From assembly GCA_963675135.1 (NCBI GenBank), contig OY776125.1, forward strand, positions 42,624,513 through 42,688,512: a stretch of DNA of 64,000 nt, in the 5' to 3' direction. Under the pieces are notes generated by a model. That model made no database searches. It was not told where the DNA came from and saw only the letters and a list, made by a program, of their open reading frames with translations. Each line of letters begins with the position of its first letter. Positions within the stretch are counted from its first letter, which is position 1. This DNA comes from Galeopsis tetrahit (taxonomy: Eukaryota; Streptophyta; Magnoliopsida; Lamiales; Lamiaceae). Shown in pieces: positions 1 through 11,951 of the stretch. A program made the translations under genes and the position numbers.

Positions 1-10
1 TGTAGTTAGG

Positions 11-3000
11 ATGGCCCTAGCTGAAACCGAGGTAAACTCATACACTTCAACTTATCATTTACCTGCCTCTTCACACACAGATGAGGCTAACTCATCTGTA
101 GGAGAACAAACCCTATCAGTATCTCATTTCTGTGACACTGGATATTCAGTAAACTTTTCCAAAGATGAGTGTATTGTAAGTGATAAACGGACAAAACAAA
201 CCCTACTAACAGGATCTAGAAAAGGTAGTATGTATCTTGCAAATTGGAACAGTTGTCCTAAGGATACATGTCTGCTTGTAAAAAGCCCTAAAGACATCAG
301 CTGGCTATGACACAAACGCCTTAGTCACTTGAACTTTTAGACTTTAAACAAGCTAGCAAGGGAATCCTTAGTTGATGGACTGCCTAATGAACTCTACTGT
401 AAAGACCAGGTATGTGATGCATGTCAACAGGGAAAGCAAACAAAGGTCTCCTTCAAGACCAAGAAGACTGCATCAACCAGCAGAGTTCTAGAACTGCTTC
501 ACATGGATCTCTTTGGACCAATCACTCCAACAACTCTAACAGGAAGGAAATACACTCTAATTGTAGTAGATGATTACTCCAAGTACACTTGGGTTATCTT
601 CCTTTACAAGAAGAGTGAAACTCAACAGAAACTTCCTGAGCTACTAAAGAGAATCCAAATAGAAAAGGGAGAACCAATTGTCAAAATTAGAAGTGACAAA
701 GGCATTGAATTTATTAAGTCTCATATTATTGCCTATTGTATGCACTTCTAATGGTATTCAGCATGAGACAAGTGCAGCAAGGACACCACAACAAAATGGT
801 GTAGCTGAAAGAAGAGTCAGAACACTTAAAGAAGCTGCAAGAACTCTTCTAGCTGAGTTCTCCACTCCCAAGAAACTATGGGTAGAAGCCATCAATACTG
901 CATGCCACACTCAAAACAGGTCAGGTATTCACAAAATTCATGAAAAAACTCCATATGAACTATGGAAAGGTAGGAAACCTAGTGTATTTTACTTCCATAT
1001 ATTTGGCTGTAAGTGTTTCATTCACAATAATGGAAAAAGTAAGTTGAATGCTTTCGATGCCCAAGCAGATGAAGGGATATTTTTAGGATATTCCTCAACT
1101 AGAAAAACATTTAGAGTATTCAACAAGCGAACCCTTCTTGTGGAAGAAACACCTCATGTTGTATTTGATGAATCTTGTGAAAAGAATGCAGTCAACACAG
1201 ACTCAGCTGCAGAAAGGATGAGAAGACTAGTGATCAAGTCTAAATCAGAAGAGTTCATTGAAGTTAATGAACCTTTCTCTGAAGATCCAGAGGAGGATAC
1301 ACCTCATAGACCTGTTACAAGATCCCAAACTCAAGTTGAGCAAACAAATCTAAACAAGATGCACAAATTCCAAATGCAAGGGGGAATGATCTCTTTGACA
1401 CACAAGACACAGATGACGATCGAGCAAATCCAGTCAACTCTCCTGAAATCAGAACAGATGAGAATCCTAACTCATCGAGTGCAAACACACCTGTGAGGAA
1501 TACATGGAGATCCAACCATCCATCAAACCTCATCTTAGGAGGAGCAGACTCAGGTGTCAAGACTAGAAGGCAATTGAACCAAAATCCTCAGACTTCTATG
1601 TTCTGCTAGTGTGCCTTCCTGTCCAATACTGAACCAGCCGACATAGAAGAAGCAGTGAAGGATACCAATTGGATTGTTGCCATGCAAGAATAATTGAACC
1701 AATTTGAACGAAATGAAGTGTGGGAGCTAGTAGATCGTCCTGAACGCCACAATGTAATAGGAACCAAGTGGGTATTCAAAAAAAAAAGGATGAGAACGAT
1801 GTGATAATAAAAAATAAGGCAAGTTTAGTTGCAAAAGGTTACTCACAATCTGAAGGAATTGACTACGATGAAACCTTCGCTCCAGTAGCCAAATTAGAAG
1901 CCATCAGACTATTCCTGGCCTATGCAACTCACCAAGGTTTCAAAGTATATCAAATGGATGTCAAAAGTGTCTTACTAAATGGAATTCTGGTAGAAGAAGT
2001 CTATGTAGAGCAGCCTCCTGGATTTGAAAGAGGAGATCAAGTATATCGTCTAAAGAAGGCTCTCTATGGTCTGAAACAAGCCCCAAGAGCTTGGTATGAC
2101 ACATTGTCACAGTTTCTTCTTGACAATGGATATACCAAAGGCAAGGTTGATAGAACTCTTTTCAGAATACAAGAAGGAGATGACATTCTAATGGTACAAA
2201 TATATGTAGATGACATTATATTTGGATCACCCAATCAAGAGATGTGCAAGAAGTTCTCTAAACTAATGCAAGGAAAGTTTGAAATGAGCATGATGGGTGA
2301 AATGAATTACTTCCTTGGACTTCAAGTAAAGCAGAGTCCAGAGGGGATTTTCATAAATCAATCCAAATATACCAAAAGATTGCTTGAAAGATTCAAGGCT
2401 CAACAAAGCAAGACTGCAAGAATTCCTATGATGACTTCATTCAAGATGGAACCAGATGAGTCTGGGAAAGCAGTCGACCAAGCTGAATATAGAGCACTTA
2501 TTGGATCACTCCTATACCTTACAACCAGCAGACCTGACATAACTTTTGCTGTAGGAGTATGTGCCAGATTTCAAGCCAACCCAAAGCAAAGTCATCTGGA
2601 AGCAGCAAGGAAAATTCTCAAGTACCTAAAGGGAACAGTCAACTTAGGACTATGGTACCCTGCTGATGACAATCTAGAATTGAGTGGCTACTCTGACTCA
2701 AACTATGGTGGATGCAGAATAGATAGGAAATCCACTTCAGGAACTTGTCAATTCCTAGGCAACAAGCTGATTTCATGGTTCTCAAAGAAACAAACATCAG
2801 TTGCAACCTCCACCACTGAAGCAGAATATATAGCAGCTGGAAGTTATTGCAGTCAACTACTTTGGCTAGTACAACAACTAAAAGATTACAATGTAGAAGC
2901 AAGAGAAGTTCCTATCTACTGTGATAGCAGCAGTGCCATAACCATCACTCAGAACCCAGTCCTCCACACAAGATGCAAACATGTCGATATTCGACACCAC

Positions 3001-3150
3001 TTCATAAGAGATCATCTTGAAAAGAAGGACATCAAGATGGAGAAAATTTACACAGATATCCAAAGAGCAGACATCCTGACTAAGCCCCTAGCTGAAAAAA
3101 GATTCAAGACCCTATGCTACAGCCTAGGACTACTTGACACATCCACATGA
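11..3150 (+). pseudogene. copia pol (gag-pre-integrase, integrase, RT, RNase H), broken
   Basis: The gag-pre-integrase segment and zinc-binding HHCC region lie at 11-480. The integrase core runs from about 503 to 1000 (HMDLFGP, then ARTPQQNGVAERR). The RT begins near 1750 and contains YGLKQAPRAWYD and the catalytic IYVDDIIFGS. RNase H follows with STTEAEYIAAG and ends in ADILTKPLAEKRFKTL at the stop at 3150. The RT-RNase H half (1768-3150, 460 codons) is open. The front half is broken: in-frame stops TGA at 308 and TAG at 338, a frame change near 740, another between about 1300 and 1490, stops TAG at 1607 and TAA at 1691, and a slip in the ten-A run 1778-1787. These look like ordinary decay after insertion. 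Stops arise mostly where the family has Trp or Lys, an inference from the flanking residues. Confidence 0.9.
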
Positions 3151-4957
3151 AGAACAGAAGTCAGCTGAGGAGAACTCAGCTGATACAGCTGCAGCAGACT
3201 ATGAAGGAATCAGATGAGGTGAATAGACACCCTCATCATCAGGTAAGTATTTCCCAATGAAGACAAATAAAGCTGAGGAAAAATATAGAGTTATTCAATC
3301 AAGGGGGAATCTATGATACCTTAAGAATCCTTGACAAACATACTCTATTTATCTACCATTCATATATGCCTAATCTCCAAGAAAATTGAACAAAGTTAGC
3401 CGAGGAATGTACTCAAATAATGTATACATATGTATAATAATGGAGTATTCTTCATAAAATACTTTATTACTATACATATATACAGTATATTATTGAGGAA
3501 CACTAGGTTGGATTAATAAACCTACCTAGCCGACTCAACAGTATACAGATTGAGTACGGACTTCAAATAACTCATGTTCAAATTTATAATTTCTGCAGTC
3601 CATAGATAAAGTCTGATCATCTTTAAATGTGAACCCTTATATCAAGAATCTCACTGTTGATCTTAAGAAGTAACCTTTTCAGAAACTCAGACCTATCAAC
3701 TCATAATTCTTGTCGTCTTACTCTCCACTACCTCATATCTACCTCTATAAAAGAAGGAATGCATGAGATCAATTGAAGAAACATAAACCACTAACATATT
3801 TCCTTGTGTTTCAGGTATGGAGAAAGTTGCAAGAAGAGATGGCATGGACATCGTTGCTCAACCAAGGTCGTGGGTGAAGGCAATGAAGATCTGTCCTGAA
3901 GATGGAAGCAGCAGACTAAAACATGCTTGGCTCAACCAACATAAGCATGTTCTAAAAAGAAAAGAAAGAAGAGAAGGTTACGTTAAAAAGAAAAGAAAGA
4001 AGAGATGCAAAAGACAAGGTCCTAAGCAAGCAGAGCTTCTTCTCCAGGAAGTTGTCAAGCATGCTGAGCTCTGTCCCAGGGGGAACCTTGCCAAAACAAA
4101 TCAGGAAGACACGTCTCTTCTCTCTTCTCATATGCTCCATTGAAGCATCGCCCAAACTTCTCCCTCATCCAAGAGAGGAAGTCGAGGCGAAGAAATTCAA
4201 CAAGAGCACATTAGATGCTACATTCTATCTAATGAAAAGGAAGGATTAAGCTAGTGGAATGTCATCTGGGCTGACCAGCTTCATATGGCGAAGAAGGTTC
4301 CACATGGTTAAGGGGGAACTAAAGAAAGATCCATCAAACCAGGTGGAAAAGCTTACTCAGAAGATTTACTCAGCTCTCAAAATCCTTCACTCAGCTGATC
4401 AGAAGACTAACTCAGCTAACCAGCAGACTTTTCAAGAGAAATCAGCAGACTTTTCAAGAAAAATAAGAAGACTTACTCTGCTGATAAGAACACATCCATT
4501 CAACAAGCTTGAAGATTATATATTTCATTCTAGATTTAAATTATGAATGTAATTATGGGAAAGGCCTATATAAGGGATGTATGTGAATTATATAAAACGG
4601 CCTATATTGATTGAAATTACTGCCATTTAGTCACAACGGCTATTTCTGGTAATGATGTCATCAATAATCAATTACGATTCTGTCGACTAATCAAAGATCG
4701 ACATATGGCTAATTTAAGCCGGCAAAATCGTAGTAATGGGCTGAAGATGAAAGGGCTCATCTCGATTGTTACCCCTCTACACCCTAGTTTTGATTGTTGG
4801 ATTAAAACTCACCTCAAGATTTTGGAGTATTTAAACAGCCCTTAAGCCTTTCTTCAAAACCCTTCGCTCTCAAAATTTCTTAATCGATCTCAAACACTCT
4901 CGCTCTGAAAAATCACTCAAGCATTCTTATACTTTTATTCACTCAACCAAAATCAGA
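3151..4957 (+). other. spacer between copia pol and the downstream frame
   Basis: No convincing coding sequence is seen in these 1.8 kb. Short open frames at 3817-4143 and 4259-4546 have no recognisable domain. The stretch holds several polypurine-tract-like AGGGGGAA motifs (about 3303, 4078 and 4310) and many CAGCTGA / CAGCAGACT-like words that recur in the downstream frame and the LTR. Repeated polypurine tracts near the 3' end have been described as a Sirevirus trait; applying that here is inference. A pyrimidine-rich stretch with a CTCTATAAAAG TATA-like word occurs near 3745, which might serve a subgenomic promoter, but nothing in the sequence proves this. Confidence 0.5.
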
Positions 4958-7900
4958 ATGGGCATTATTGAGATCTACGATGAGAAGACTAAGACTACCG
5001 GCACCCTTGATGCTGCAAAGTGGTCGAAAGAAGGCAAAATCTTCACTGAGAATGCCCTGTATTTCAGGGGGAACACACAGAGGAGAACAAAGAAATTCTT
5101 CTACGCTGCCTTAACCTGAATCTTCGTGAATTTCTTCAGGAAACACCAACTAATGTCTACGAACAAGATGTGTTGGCTTTCTATTCGAAAGCAATATTAA
5201 AAGATTCATATGTTGAAAGTCGTATGGGTGGACACAAGGTAAGAATCACTCGAGACGTGCTCAAGGATCTCTTTGATCTGCCTAGTGGAAAGATCAACAT
5301 CTCTACCTATATTATGGGAAGAGAAAAGGAATATATTGAGATGTTCACCAGTGGAAGAATCAAGGCTGAAACAGCCACTGGAGTTAAGAAAAGCCAACAG
5401 GATCCTAAGTTCCAGACCTTGATGGACATCGCAGGGAAAATGTTGCTAGGTAATACTTTCAACCATGATGCAGTGACCACTCTAAAAGTTCGAGTTATGG
5501 CTGCAATTTGGGATCAGATAGATGGTGACTGGCAAGGATTCTTCTTAGACAGAGTTGCTCTCGAGGCAAAGAAAGTAACTCTGGACTTACAATCCAAGGA
5601 ATGGAGAGTTACCTCTACTGTCAGCTTTGTCAACAAGCTGAGTATAATACTCCCAGACGTCCTTCCCAAGTCTTACAAGATGGGACCACCAAAGATGTTC
5701 CATTCATCCAAATGGTACTTAAAGAAGGAGGCCATTGCTGAAGCAGGAAGGTTGAGGGAAGAAAGGAAGAAGCTAGCTGAATCATCTTCAAAAGATGCAG
5801 CCGAGGAAGTTGCTCAAGACTCTGCTGAGTCTGCTGAAGAAGAAGAAGAGCCCCCCAAAAAGAAGGAAGATCATTAGAAGACTACTGTTGTGGATGATGA
5901 TGATGACAACCAGACTCTAGCCCAAAGAAGGTTGCTGATCAGATCTGGATTCATCTCCCCTTCTGACTCCGATGCTACTCCTTCTGTCTCTCCAATGAAA
6001 AAGACAGGTATCCCAACCCCTTCTATTTCAATAACACCTTCTAAACTGTCAAAAGGCCTAAAGAGAAAGAAGAATAACTCCTCTTTCACTAAGAAGTCAA
6101 AGAAGTCCAGGCTCCCTACACCAATGGCAATAGCTCCTATCTCAGCTTTTGACCCAACTGATACTCCTAACCCCTCTGAGCCCATAAACACTACTTCCAA
6201 AATCCATGTTGATACTCACACAACAGAAGAAGAAACTCAGGAGCCGCAAAACACTGCCTCCCATACCCCTGCTGATACTCACACAGCAGAGGAAACCATC
6301 CCTTCAAAACAATCAACTGACCTCGGTACCTCTTCTGTACCCGAGATTCCAGCATCTGGAGAATCCTCACAATCCCAGCCCAAGTTGGTACACTACCCTA
6401 TGTGCACTAGAGAAAAGATAATGAGACTGAGAATAGCACAGCTGCTGAAGACAATTGTACCAGAAGTTGATGAAAACTCACTCTAGTTTGAGCAAGTACT
6501 CAGAGTGTGCACCTGGATTGAACTTAGACGAGATGATGTAGATGACCTTGCAGAGGTTATGGAAGGAATGGGTGGAGTAGCACATTTCCTAGATTGGGAA
6601 ATAGAACAGAAAGAAGTTGCTCAAGTAAAGTCCTTTACTGAGTTGCTACCCGAGGAAGCATTGGCACGAGTATGTAATAGGATATTGGGTATCACCACCT
6701 CACAAAACACTGTTGAAGATCAGATTATATCAGCACCAGCAGACAACTCCATCCCTAAGAGTTCAGAACTCAATCAATCTCAGCCTGACACAGCTGACAT
6801 TGAGGCAGAAGACCCTGTTGAAGAAAAAGAAGAGAGAGATGTCCTAGAGATGCCAGCATATATATTGGCTAGGCATGCAAACTTCAAAGCCAGAAATGAG
6901 TTTGAAGATTTCATCTCTCAACCTGCCCCAAGGAACAGGAGCTTCTTCACTCATCTGGTTAACTTGACAACAGACTTTCTGAATGAAGACCAGCTGACTA
7001 CAGAAGAGAAAGGTCTTACTCTGGTTGTGTTTAATCCAAACACCATTCAAATACCTCATCAGGAGCCACAAGGTACTGCCTCTACCTCTACCTTGTCTAT
7101 AGATATTAGAGCAGACATGTGTGCTCAGGTCAAGGAAGCAATAGACAAGCACTTCGAGAAAGGTCTAGGGATGCAGCTGGCTCGATATATTGAACGAGCA
7201 GCCCAGGAGCAGAGGACTCGTCTTACCAACCAGATTCTTGACATGGATGACAAATTTGGTGAGGCAATCCACAATCAATTAGATGAGTATTTCAATAGTG
7301 AAATGCGAAAAACAGCAGACAGAACAAAAATGTTTGCTGATCTCTACTCATCTGAGACATCCCGAATGGAAGCAATCTACAAATCAAGACTTGACGATGC
7401 TGAAGCTAGAGCTACACAAGGACAAGCTCTACTCAAAACGACAGCAGAAGAAAATGAGAAGCTAAGAGTCCAACTGAAAGAAAAAGCAGACAAATTGGAA
7501 ACTCTAACAGCTCAGTTGGAGAAAGCCTCTACCTCTAGCTCTCATGCTCAAGTACTAGAGCATAGCATCTCCCACCTCACCCATGTCAGCAGAGTCAATG
7601 CCATGGCTCTAAAGCAGACTCTTCATGTTGAAATCCTGAATGCCATGAAACCTTTTGCGGCGGCTCTTGCTGAAGCCAAAAAGGGGAAAGATGTGCTGAT
7701 AAACGCTCTGGAAAAGTCTACTGCCCAGCAAGCTGAGCTAGTTGTTGCTCAAGATGATCTGAATGAAACCTTAGGAGGTTTGAAAAGTAAAATCAAGAAC
7801 AGACAAGGGAAAGAAGCTGCTCAAGATAAAGCCCCTATTCAAGATAAAACCCAAGGTACGTCCTCTAAGCTGCAGATCACTAAAGAATCAACTCCTGATA

Positions 7901-8499
7901 GGAGAATAAAAAGAAAGAGAAAGGCAGCAGAGCCTACAGCAGAAGAAAAGGAAGCTCAAGAGCTGAAGAAAAGAAAAATGCAAGAAGCTCAAGAGCTCAA
8001 GCATAAAAGGCTTAATGATGCGAAGGCAGTTAAGGCAAAGTTTGAGAGAAAATTGGCCAAAATCAGAAAATCAATCAAAGAAAAGGAAAGGAAAGAAAGT
8101 GCTCAAGTTACTAACAGCACATATGTGGATTTTCTAGTATTACAAGATGAGTTACCAAGATGGTATGCTCTGAAGAAGAAATGGCAGCTAGCTCACAACA
8201 TAGTCAGATGCTTTGGCCCACTTCCCACCTATGAAGAAGAATTTTATCAATTCTCTCGGTTCATGGAAATTGAAGACCAAGAGCTCTGGACAGAAACAGT
8301 CAAGACAGCCAAAGAAATAGGCTACAAAATTCTAACTCCTGAAGACCCTGTCTGGAAGCCACCTACTCTGGATTCTGGAAGAACAGATATGATCGAAGTC
8401 AAAAGAATCCTGGAAGAAATCTACATTAAAGAAAATGTTACAGACCTACAGCACATGCAAGACATTCACACTCGTATGTACCTTGCCTACCGCATCTGA
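4958..8499 (+). pseudogene. long extra reading frame of the Sirevirus-like element, downstream of pol
   Basis: The frame opens at ATG 4958 and, apart from three lesions, runs for about 1,180 codons. The lesions are a one-base slip at the G run near 5067-5071 and in-frame TAG stops at 5875-5877 and 6484-6486. Frame is kept across both stops. The N-terminal third (NVYEQDVLAFYSKAI, VRITRDVLKDLFDLP) resembles the domain often annotated as 'putative plant transposon protein' in such elements. Next comes an acidic/lysine tract, a Ser/Thr/Pro-rich segment with basic clusters (KKSKKSR), then a conserved-looking block around WIELRRDD. The C-terminal half is mostly helical and charged: predicted coiled coils near 7270-7560 and 7900-8110. 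I see no signal peptide or clear membrane segment, so calling it 'env-like' is only by position. Function is unknown. Confidence 0.72.
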
Positions 8500-8704
8500 A
8501 GAATTGAAGACCTGATGAAGACTACTCAAGAAGCTTTAAGATACTAACACTTGTAATCTATGAAAATTCCAAACATTATATACAAGTAATAGTTCTTTTT
8601 GCTCACAAGACAAATTCTCACTGTCTTCATCAGAGATAACATGTAGTGCTTTATAAACTCTTACCATATTTTTAGAGCATTTATCAAGTTTAGTTTTGGC
8701 TTCA

Positions 8705-8720
8705 TCAAAAATGGGGAAAT
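8705..8720 (+). promoter_or_regulatory. polypurine tract of the Sirevirus-like element
   Basis: The purine-rich CAAAAATGGGGAAAT directly precedes the inferred LTR start TATTGG. It has the form expected for the plus-strand primer of copia reverse transcription, with one T interrupting the purines. Its position immediately before the LTR supports the LTR boundary. Confidence 0.6.
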
Positions 8721-10183
8721 TATTGGGATGTAAATTCACCCTAAGCCCCTACGGATGATAGTATAGTTTTGATGGCCAAAACACTTAGAGTTTATAAACA
8801 CATGTAATAGGATCAGCTGATATCTGTATAGATCAGCTTAAGCTAAGTCTAATCTTGTGCAATCAGCTGTATGTAACTCAGCTAATTGGCACATTCAGAG
8901 CCTACATGCTCTATCTCAAGATATGAAGAGTAGAAGACATGAACACTAGAAGATCCTCTAAACATCAGCAAGGTGCTTGTATACCTTCTTAGCTGATAAA
9001 GTCCAAGTCATTGATGGCCAGAGTCAGTACAAGCTTTTTCCCAGATCAGAAGAGGAAGTACTCATCTGATATCCGAGTACAGACTCCTCTAGGCCAGACG
9101 AGTTGACCAGACCTCTAGAAGATCAGCAGACTAGTAGCTCGTCAAAGACTCGGCTGATTCCAAAGTCATCTTGTGTAATTCAAATGTAGACTTACCTTAC
9201 TTAGAAGATTGACACGATCCCAGATTTGAAGCAATCAAGATCAAAGCAGCTGGAATCAAGGAATCAAGCAAGCACACAAGGAAAGATTGCCAACGACTAG
9301 TCAACTCCAACGGCTAGTTGCATCAATCCTCCTTATAAATACAAGAGGATGAAGAAGAACAAACAAGAGAGAATACGCAAGAATTCTGAAGCTAATCAAG
9401 CAAGCAATTCAAACAGCAACACTTTGTCAAGAATTCTCAAGAGCCTAGAAAAGTACCAGAACATCTTTTAGCTCTTAAGTTATCTCTTCATCCAACCAAA
9501 GAACCTGAATCCAATACATACTGTATATTCTTTGATTTAGGCACAGTGGTTAAGCAATCTATAAGCTTGAACCATTAGTTGGATCCATTCAAAAACCCCA
9601 AAACCCCATCCATAAGGTTAGATTTTTGAACCCCTGTAAGAGTGCAAGTGCTCCCAATCACTTGTGGAGACCGTAGCAGTTCGGGACTGCTCAGATCTCA
9701 AAGTCCTAACCTTGGGACTATAAAGGACAAGCCCTTGTAATTTTTGGGAAATTAAAGGGATTAAACATCACATTTGGAACGTGAGAGTGGACGTAGGAAC
9801 GTATATCCGAACCACTATAAATCGACGGTGTTATTTATTTATTGCACTTTACTTTCAGTTTATTTATACTTTATTTAGTGCATACTGTGATTTAAATCAT
9901 CTTTATAAACAAGGCCATATCTTTCAAACCAGCACCAGCTGAGTATTTTCTACAAACAAGTAATTGGCTATTCATAAGAACGAGTCTAAATAAAAAGGCC
10001 TACTCACTTCCGCATACAAACCACTCCATCAGATAACTATTGTCTTCTGGACCAGCAGACTTGTAGTCCAGAAGACATAGTAATCAGAAGAGGTTTCCCA
10101 ATCTTTGATTAAAAAGTTTTAAAGTCTATTCACTCCTCCCCTCTAGACTTTAATCCCATTCACTACTCGTTCAGGGACCAACA
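8721..10183 (+). repeat. 3' LTR of the Sirevirus-like copia element
   Basis: The LTR is 1,463 bp. It begins TATTGG (TGTTGG expected; one G to A change) and ends CCAACA, giving short terminal inverted repeats. Inside are a TATA-like box in CCTTATAAATACAAGAGG near 9331 and the CT-rich CACTCCTCCCCTCTAG near 10130 that typically precedes the U5 end in plant copia LTRs. The right end is confirmed by the abrupt break in LINE coding sequence at 10184. The partner LTR lies left of the window, so age from LTR divergence and the 5-bp target duplication cannot be read; the right-side candidate is AAAAG. Confidence 0.8.
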
Positions 10184-11835
10184 AAAAGCACTTTGATTTT
10201 CTGAGATCAGATTTCCCACAACTCTACTAAGTCTATTTGCAAGTAGTTTCGCTAGTACCTTGTAAATGCACCCAATCAGGGAGATTGGCCTAAAGTCATT
10301 CACCGAGATTGCCAGCTCTTTTTTCGGAATGAGTACGATATACGATGGATTCAAGCCCCGAACTAGTTTTCCATTTGCGTTGAATTCCTGTAGCATTCTA
10401 ACGAAGTCCCCTTTCACGATTTCCCAGCATTCCCTAATGAATCTAAAATTGAATCCGTCCGGCCCAGGGCTCTTAGAGCCTTCACAGCTCCATACCGTGT
10501 TTCTGATTTCTTCTTCGCTAAACAGAGTCGTTAGCATGTTGTTATAATCCTCTGATACTGTTTTGTCAACAAAATTTTCCTCTACTGTTGGTCTTATCAT
10601 CGTGGCTGTTTCATAGTGCTTCTTGAAAAATCTGCTTATCTCATCTTTGACTACTTTCACCTCCTCAAACCATTGACCCTCGATCTGTATTCCAACCATC
10701 TCGTTATTTTTTCTCTGAAAATTCATAACTTTGTGAAAAAAACTTGAATTTATATCACCCTCCTTTAGCCATCTTATTTTCGCCTTTTCTGCCAGCAAGC
10801 TATTCCGCATTCCCATGGTTTTCATCAACTCAGCCTGAGCTGCTTTCGTCCTGATCATTTCGTGTTCCTCTAGGCCGAAGGTGTCATCCAAGATGTCCGT
10901 CTCTTGGATCTAACGTCTAAGTTTGTCCACTTTTCCATCAATTGATCCAAATACCATCGTATTCCACTGTTTCAAGTCCGCCTTAAGTGCTTTGAGTTTT
11001 TCCTTGAGTACATACCCTCCCCAACCCTGAAATTGGTAATTTTTCCATGCATTTTCAATGAAAGGCTTGAAATCCGAGTGGGACAACCACGCGTTGATGA
11101 ATCTAAACGGTTTCGGTCAACAATCAACGGCCCGCGACTCCAGGATTATGGGGCAATGGTCTGACACTGACCTCGGAAGACCTCTAAGGTTCATGTTCTG
11201 CATATTTTGAAGCCATATGTCGTTGACTAACGCCTGATCGATTCTGCTCTTGCACGTACCATCTGGTTTGTACCAGGAGAATTTCCTCCTGTGCATTGGG
11301 AGGTCCATGAGTTGTGCCCTAGAATGAAATCTCCAAACCATCGCATCTCTCCCTGGCTTTGAGTCGGATTCCTTCCCACACGTTCGTTGCTGATTCTGAT
11401 AGAGTTAAAGTCGCCGATCATACATACGCCCGAACCCACATTCTGATTGGTTATTAGGGTCAATCTATCCCACAATTCTCGCTTCTCGCTCCCCGAGCAC
11501 GGTGCATATACATTCAGAATGCACACATTGGTCTGACTTTCGCCCCAGAATCCATTCACCACTACCGCTCCCTTCATATGCCACTTACTAGCGCACCTGA
11601 ACTTGTCTGTGTTCCATATAGATAGTAAACCTCCCGCCCTTCCTTCTGACTCTCTGGCTGCCCAATCGAACCTGTCTCCTTCCCAAATTTAATTGCATAC
11701 AATTACTTCCATTGATTCCAGCTTTGTTTCCTGAATGCAACAAAAGTCTGCTTTATGTCTCCTAATTAGCTCCCTCTCCTCAGCTCTTTTCACTTTGCTC
11801 CCCAGGCCTCTGACATTGAAGGATATGATCTTCAT
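10184..11835 (-). pseudogene. LINE ORF2: endonuclease and N-terminal reverse transcriptase, broken
   Basis: The start is the ATG at 11835, opening with MKIISFNVRGLGSK, the typical first strand of the apurinic/apyrimidinic-type endonuclease. Catalytic-domain signatures include CIQETK, GDFNSI and SDHCPI. The RT begins with GPDGFNFRFIRECWE and FRPISLIGCIYKVLAK, and breaks off at NLISENQSAF. Lesions are a TAA about 45 codons in (near 11690), a frame change between about 11340 and 11300, a TGA near 11117 and a TAG near 10910. The FADD active site is absent because of the copia insertion at 10184. ORF2 normally supplies target nicking and reverse transcription. Confidence 0.85.
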
Positions 11836-11951
11836 TAATCAACCTTTTCCAAGTTCGTCTTGCCCTTCACTTCAATCTTTTCTCTGTTCCCTTCCATGTC
11901 CAGCAGGTTTTTAAGCATTACCTCCTCACATCCATTGTAACGAAGCCCAAT

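Larger units (their letters stand above)
1..10183 (+). mobile_element. Ty1/copia retrotransposon, Sirevirus-like, 5' part outside the window
   Basis: The order seen is gag-pre-integrase, integrase, reverse transcriptase and RNase H (copia order), then a 1.8-kb spacer, a second long reading frame (4958-8499), a polypurine tract and a 3' LTR ending at 10183. A large extra frame downstream of pol is characteristic of the Sirevirus (Maximus/SIRE) branch of plant copia elements. The 5' LTR, PBS and gag lie beyond the left edge. The right end is fixed by its host: LINE coding sequence on the minus strand runs up to position 10184 and breaks exactly where the LTR end CCAACA begins. The element therefore inserted into a LINE. 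Its pol carries several stops and shifts, so it is not autonomous now. Class identity is clear; the Sirevirus assignment is inference from layout. Confidence 0.88.

Noticed and set aside
3817..4546. small open frames in the copia spacer as genes
   Set aside because: Overlapping frames with charged low-complexity content, no domain, and positioned in the non-coding spacer of the element.
8770..10183. LTR start at TGATGGCC (8770)
   Set aside because: The polypurine tract with the adjacent TATTGG at 8721 fits better with the CCAACA end; 8770 has no purine tract before it.
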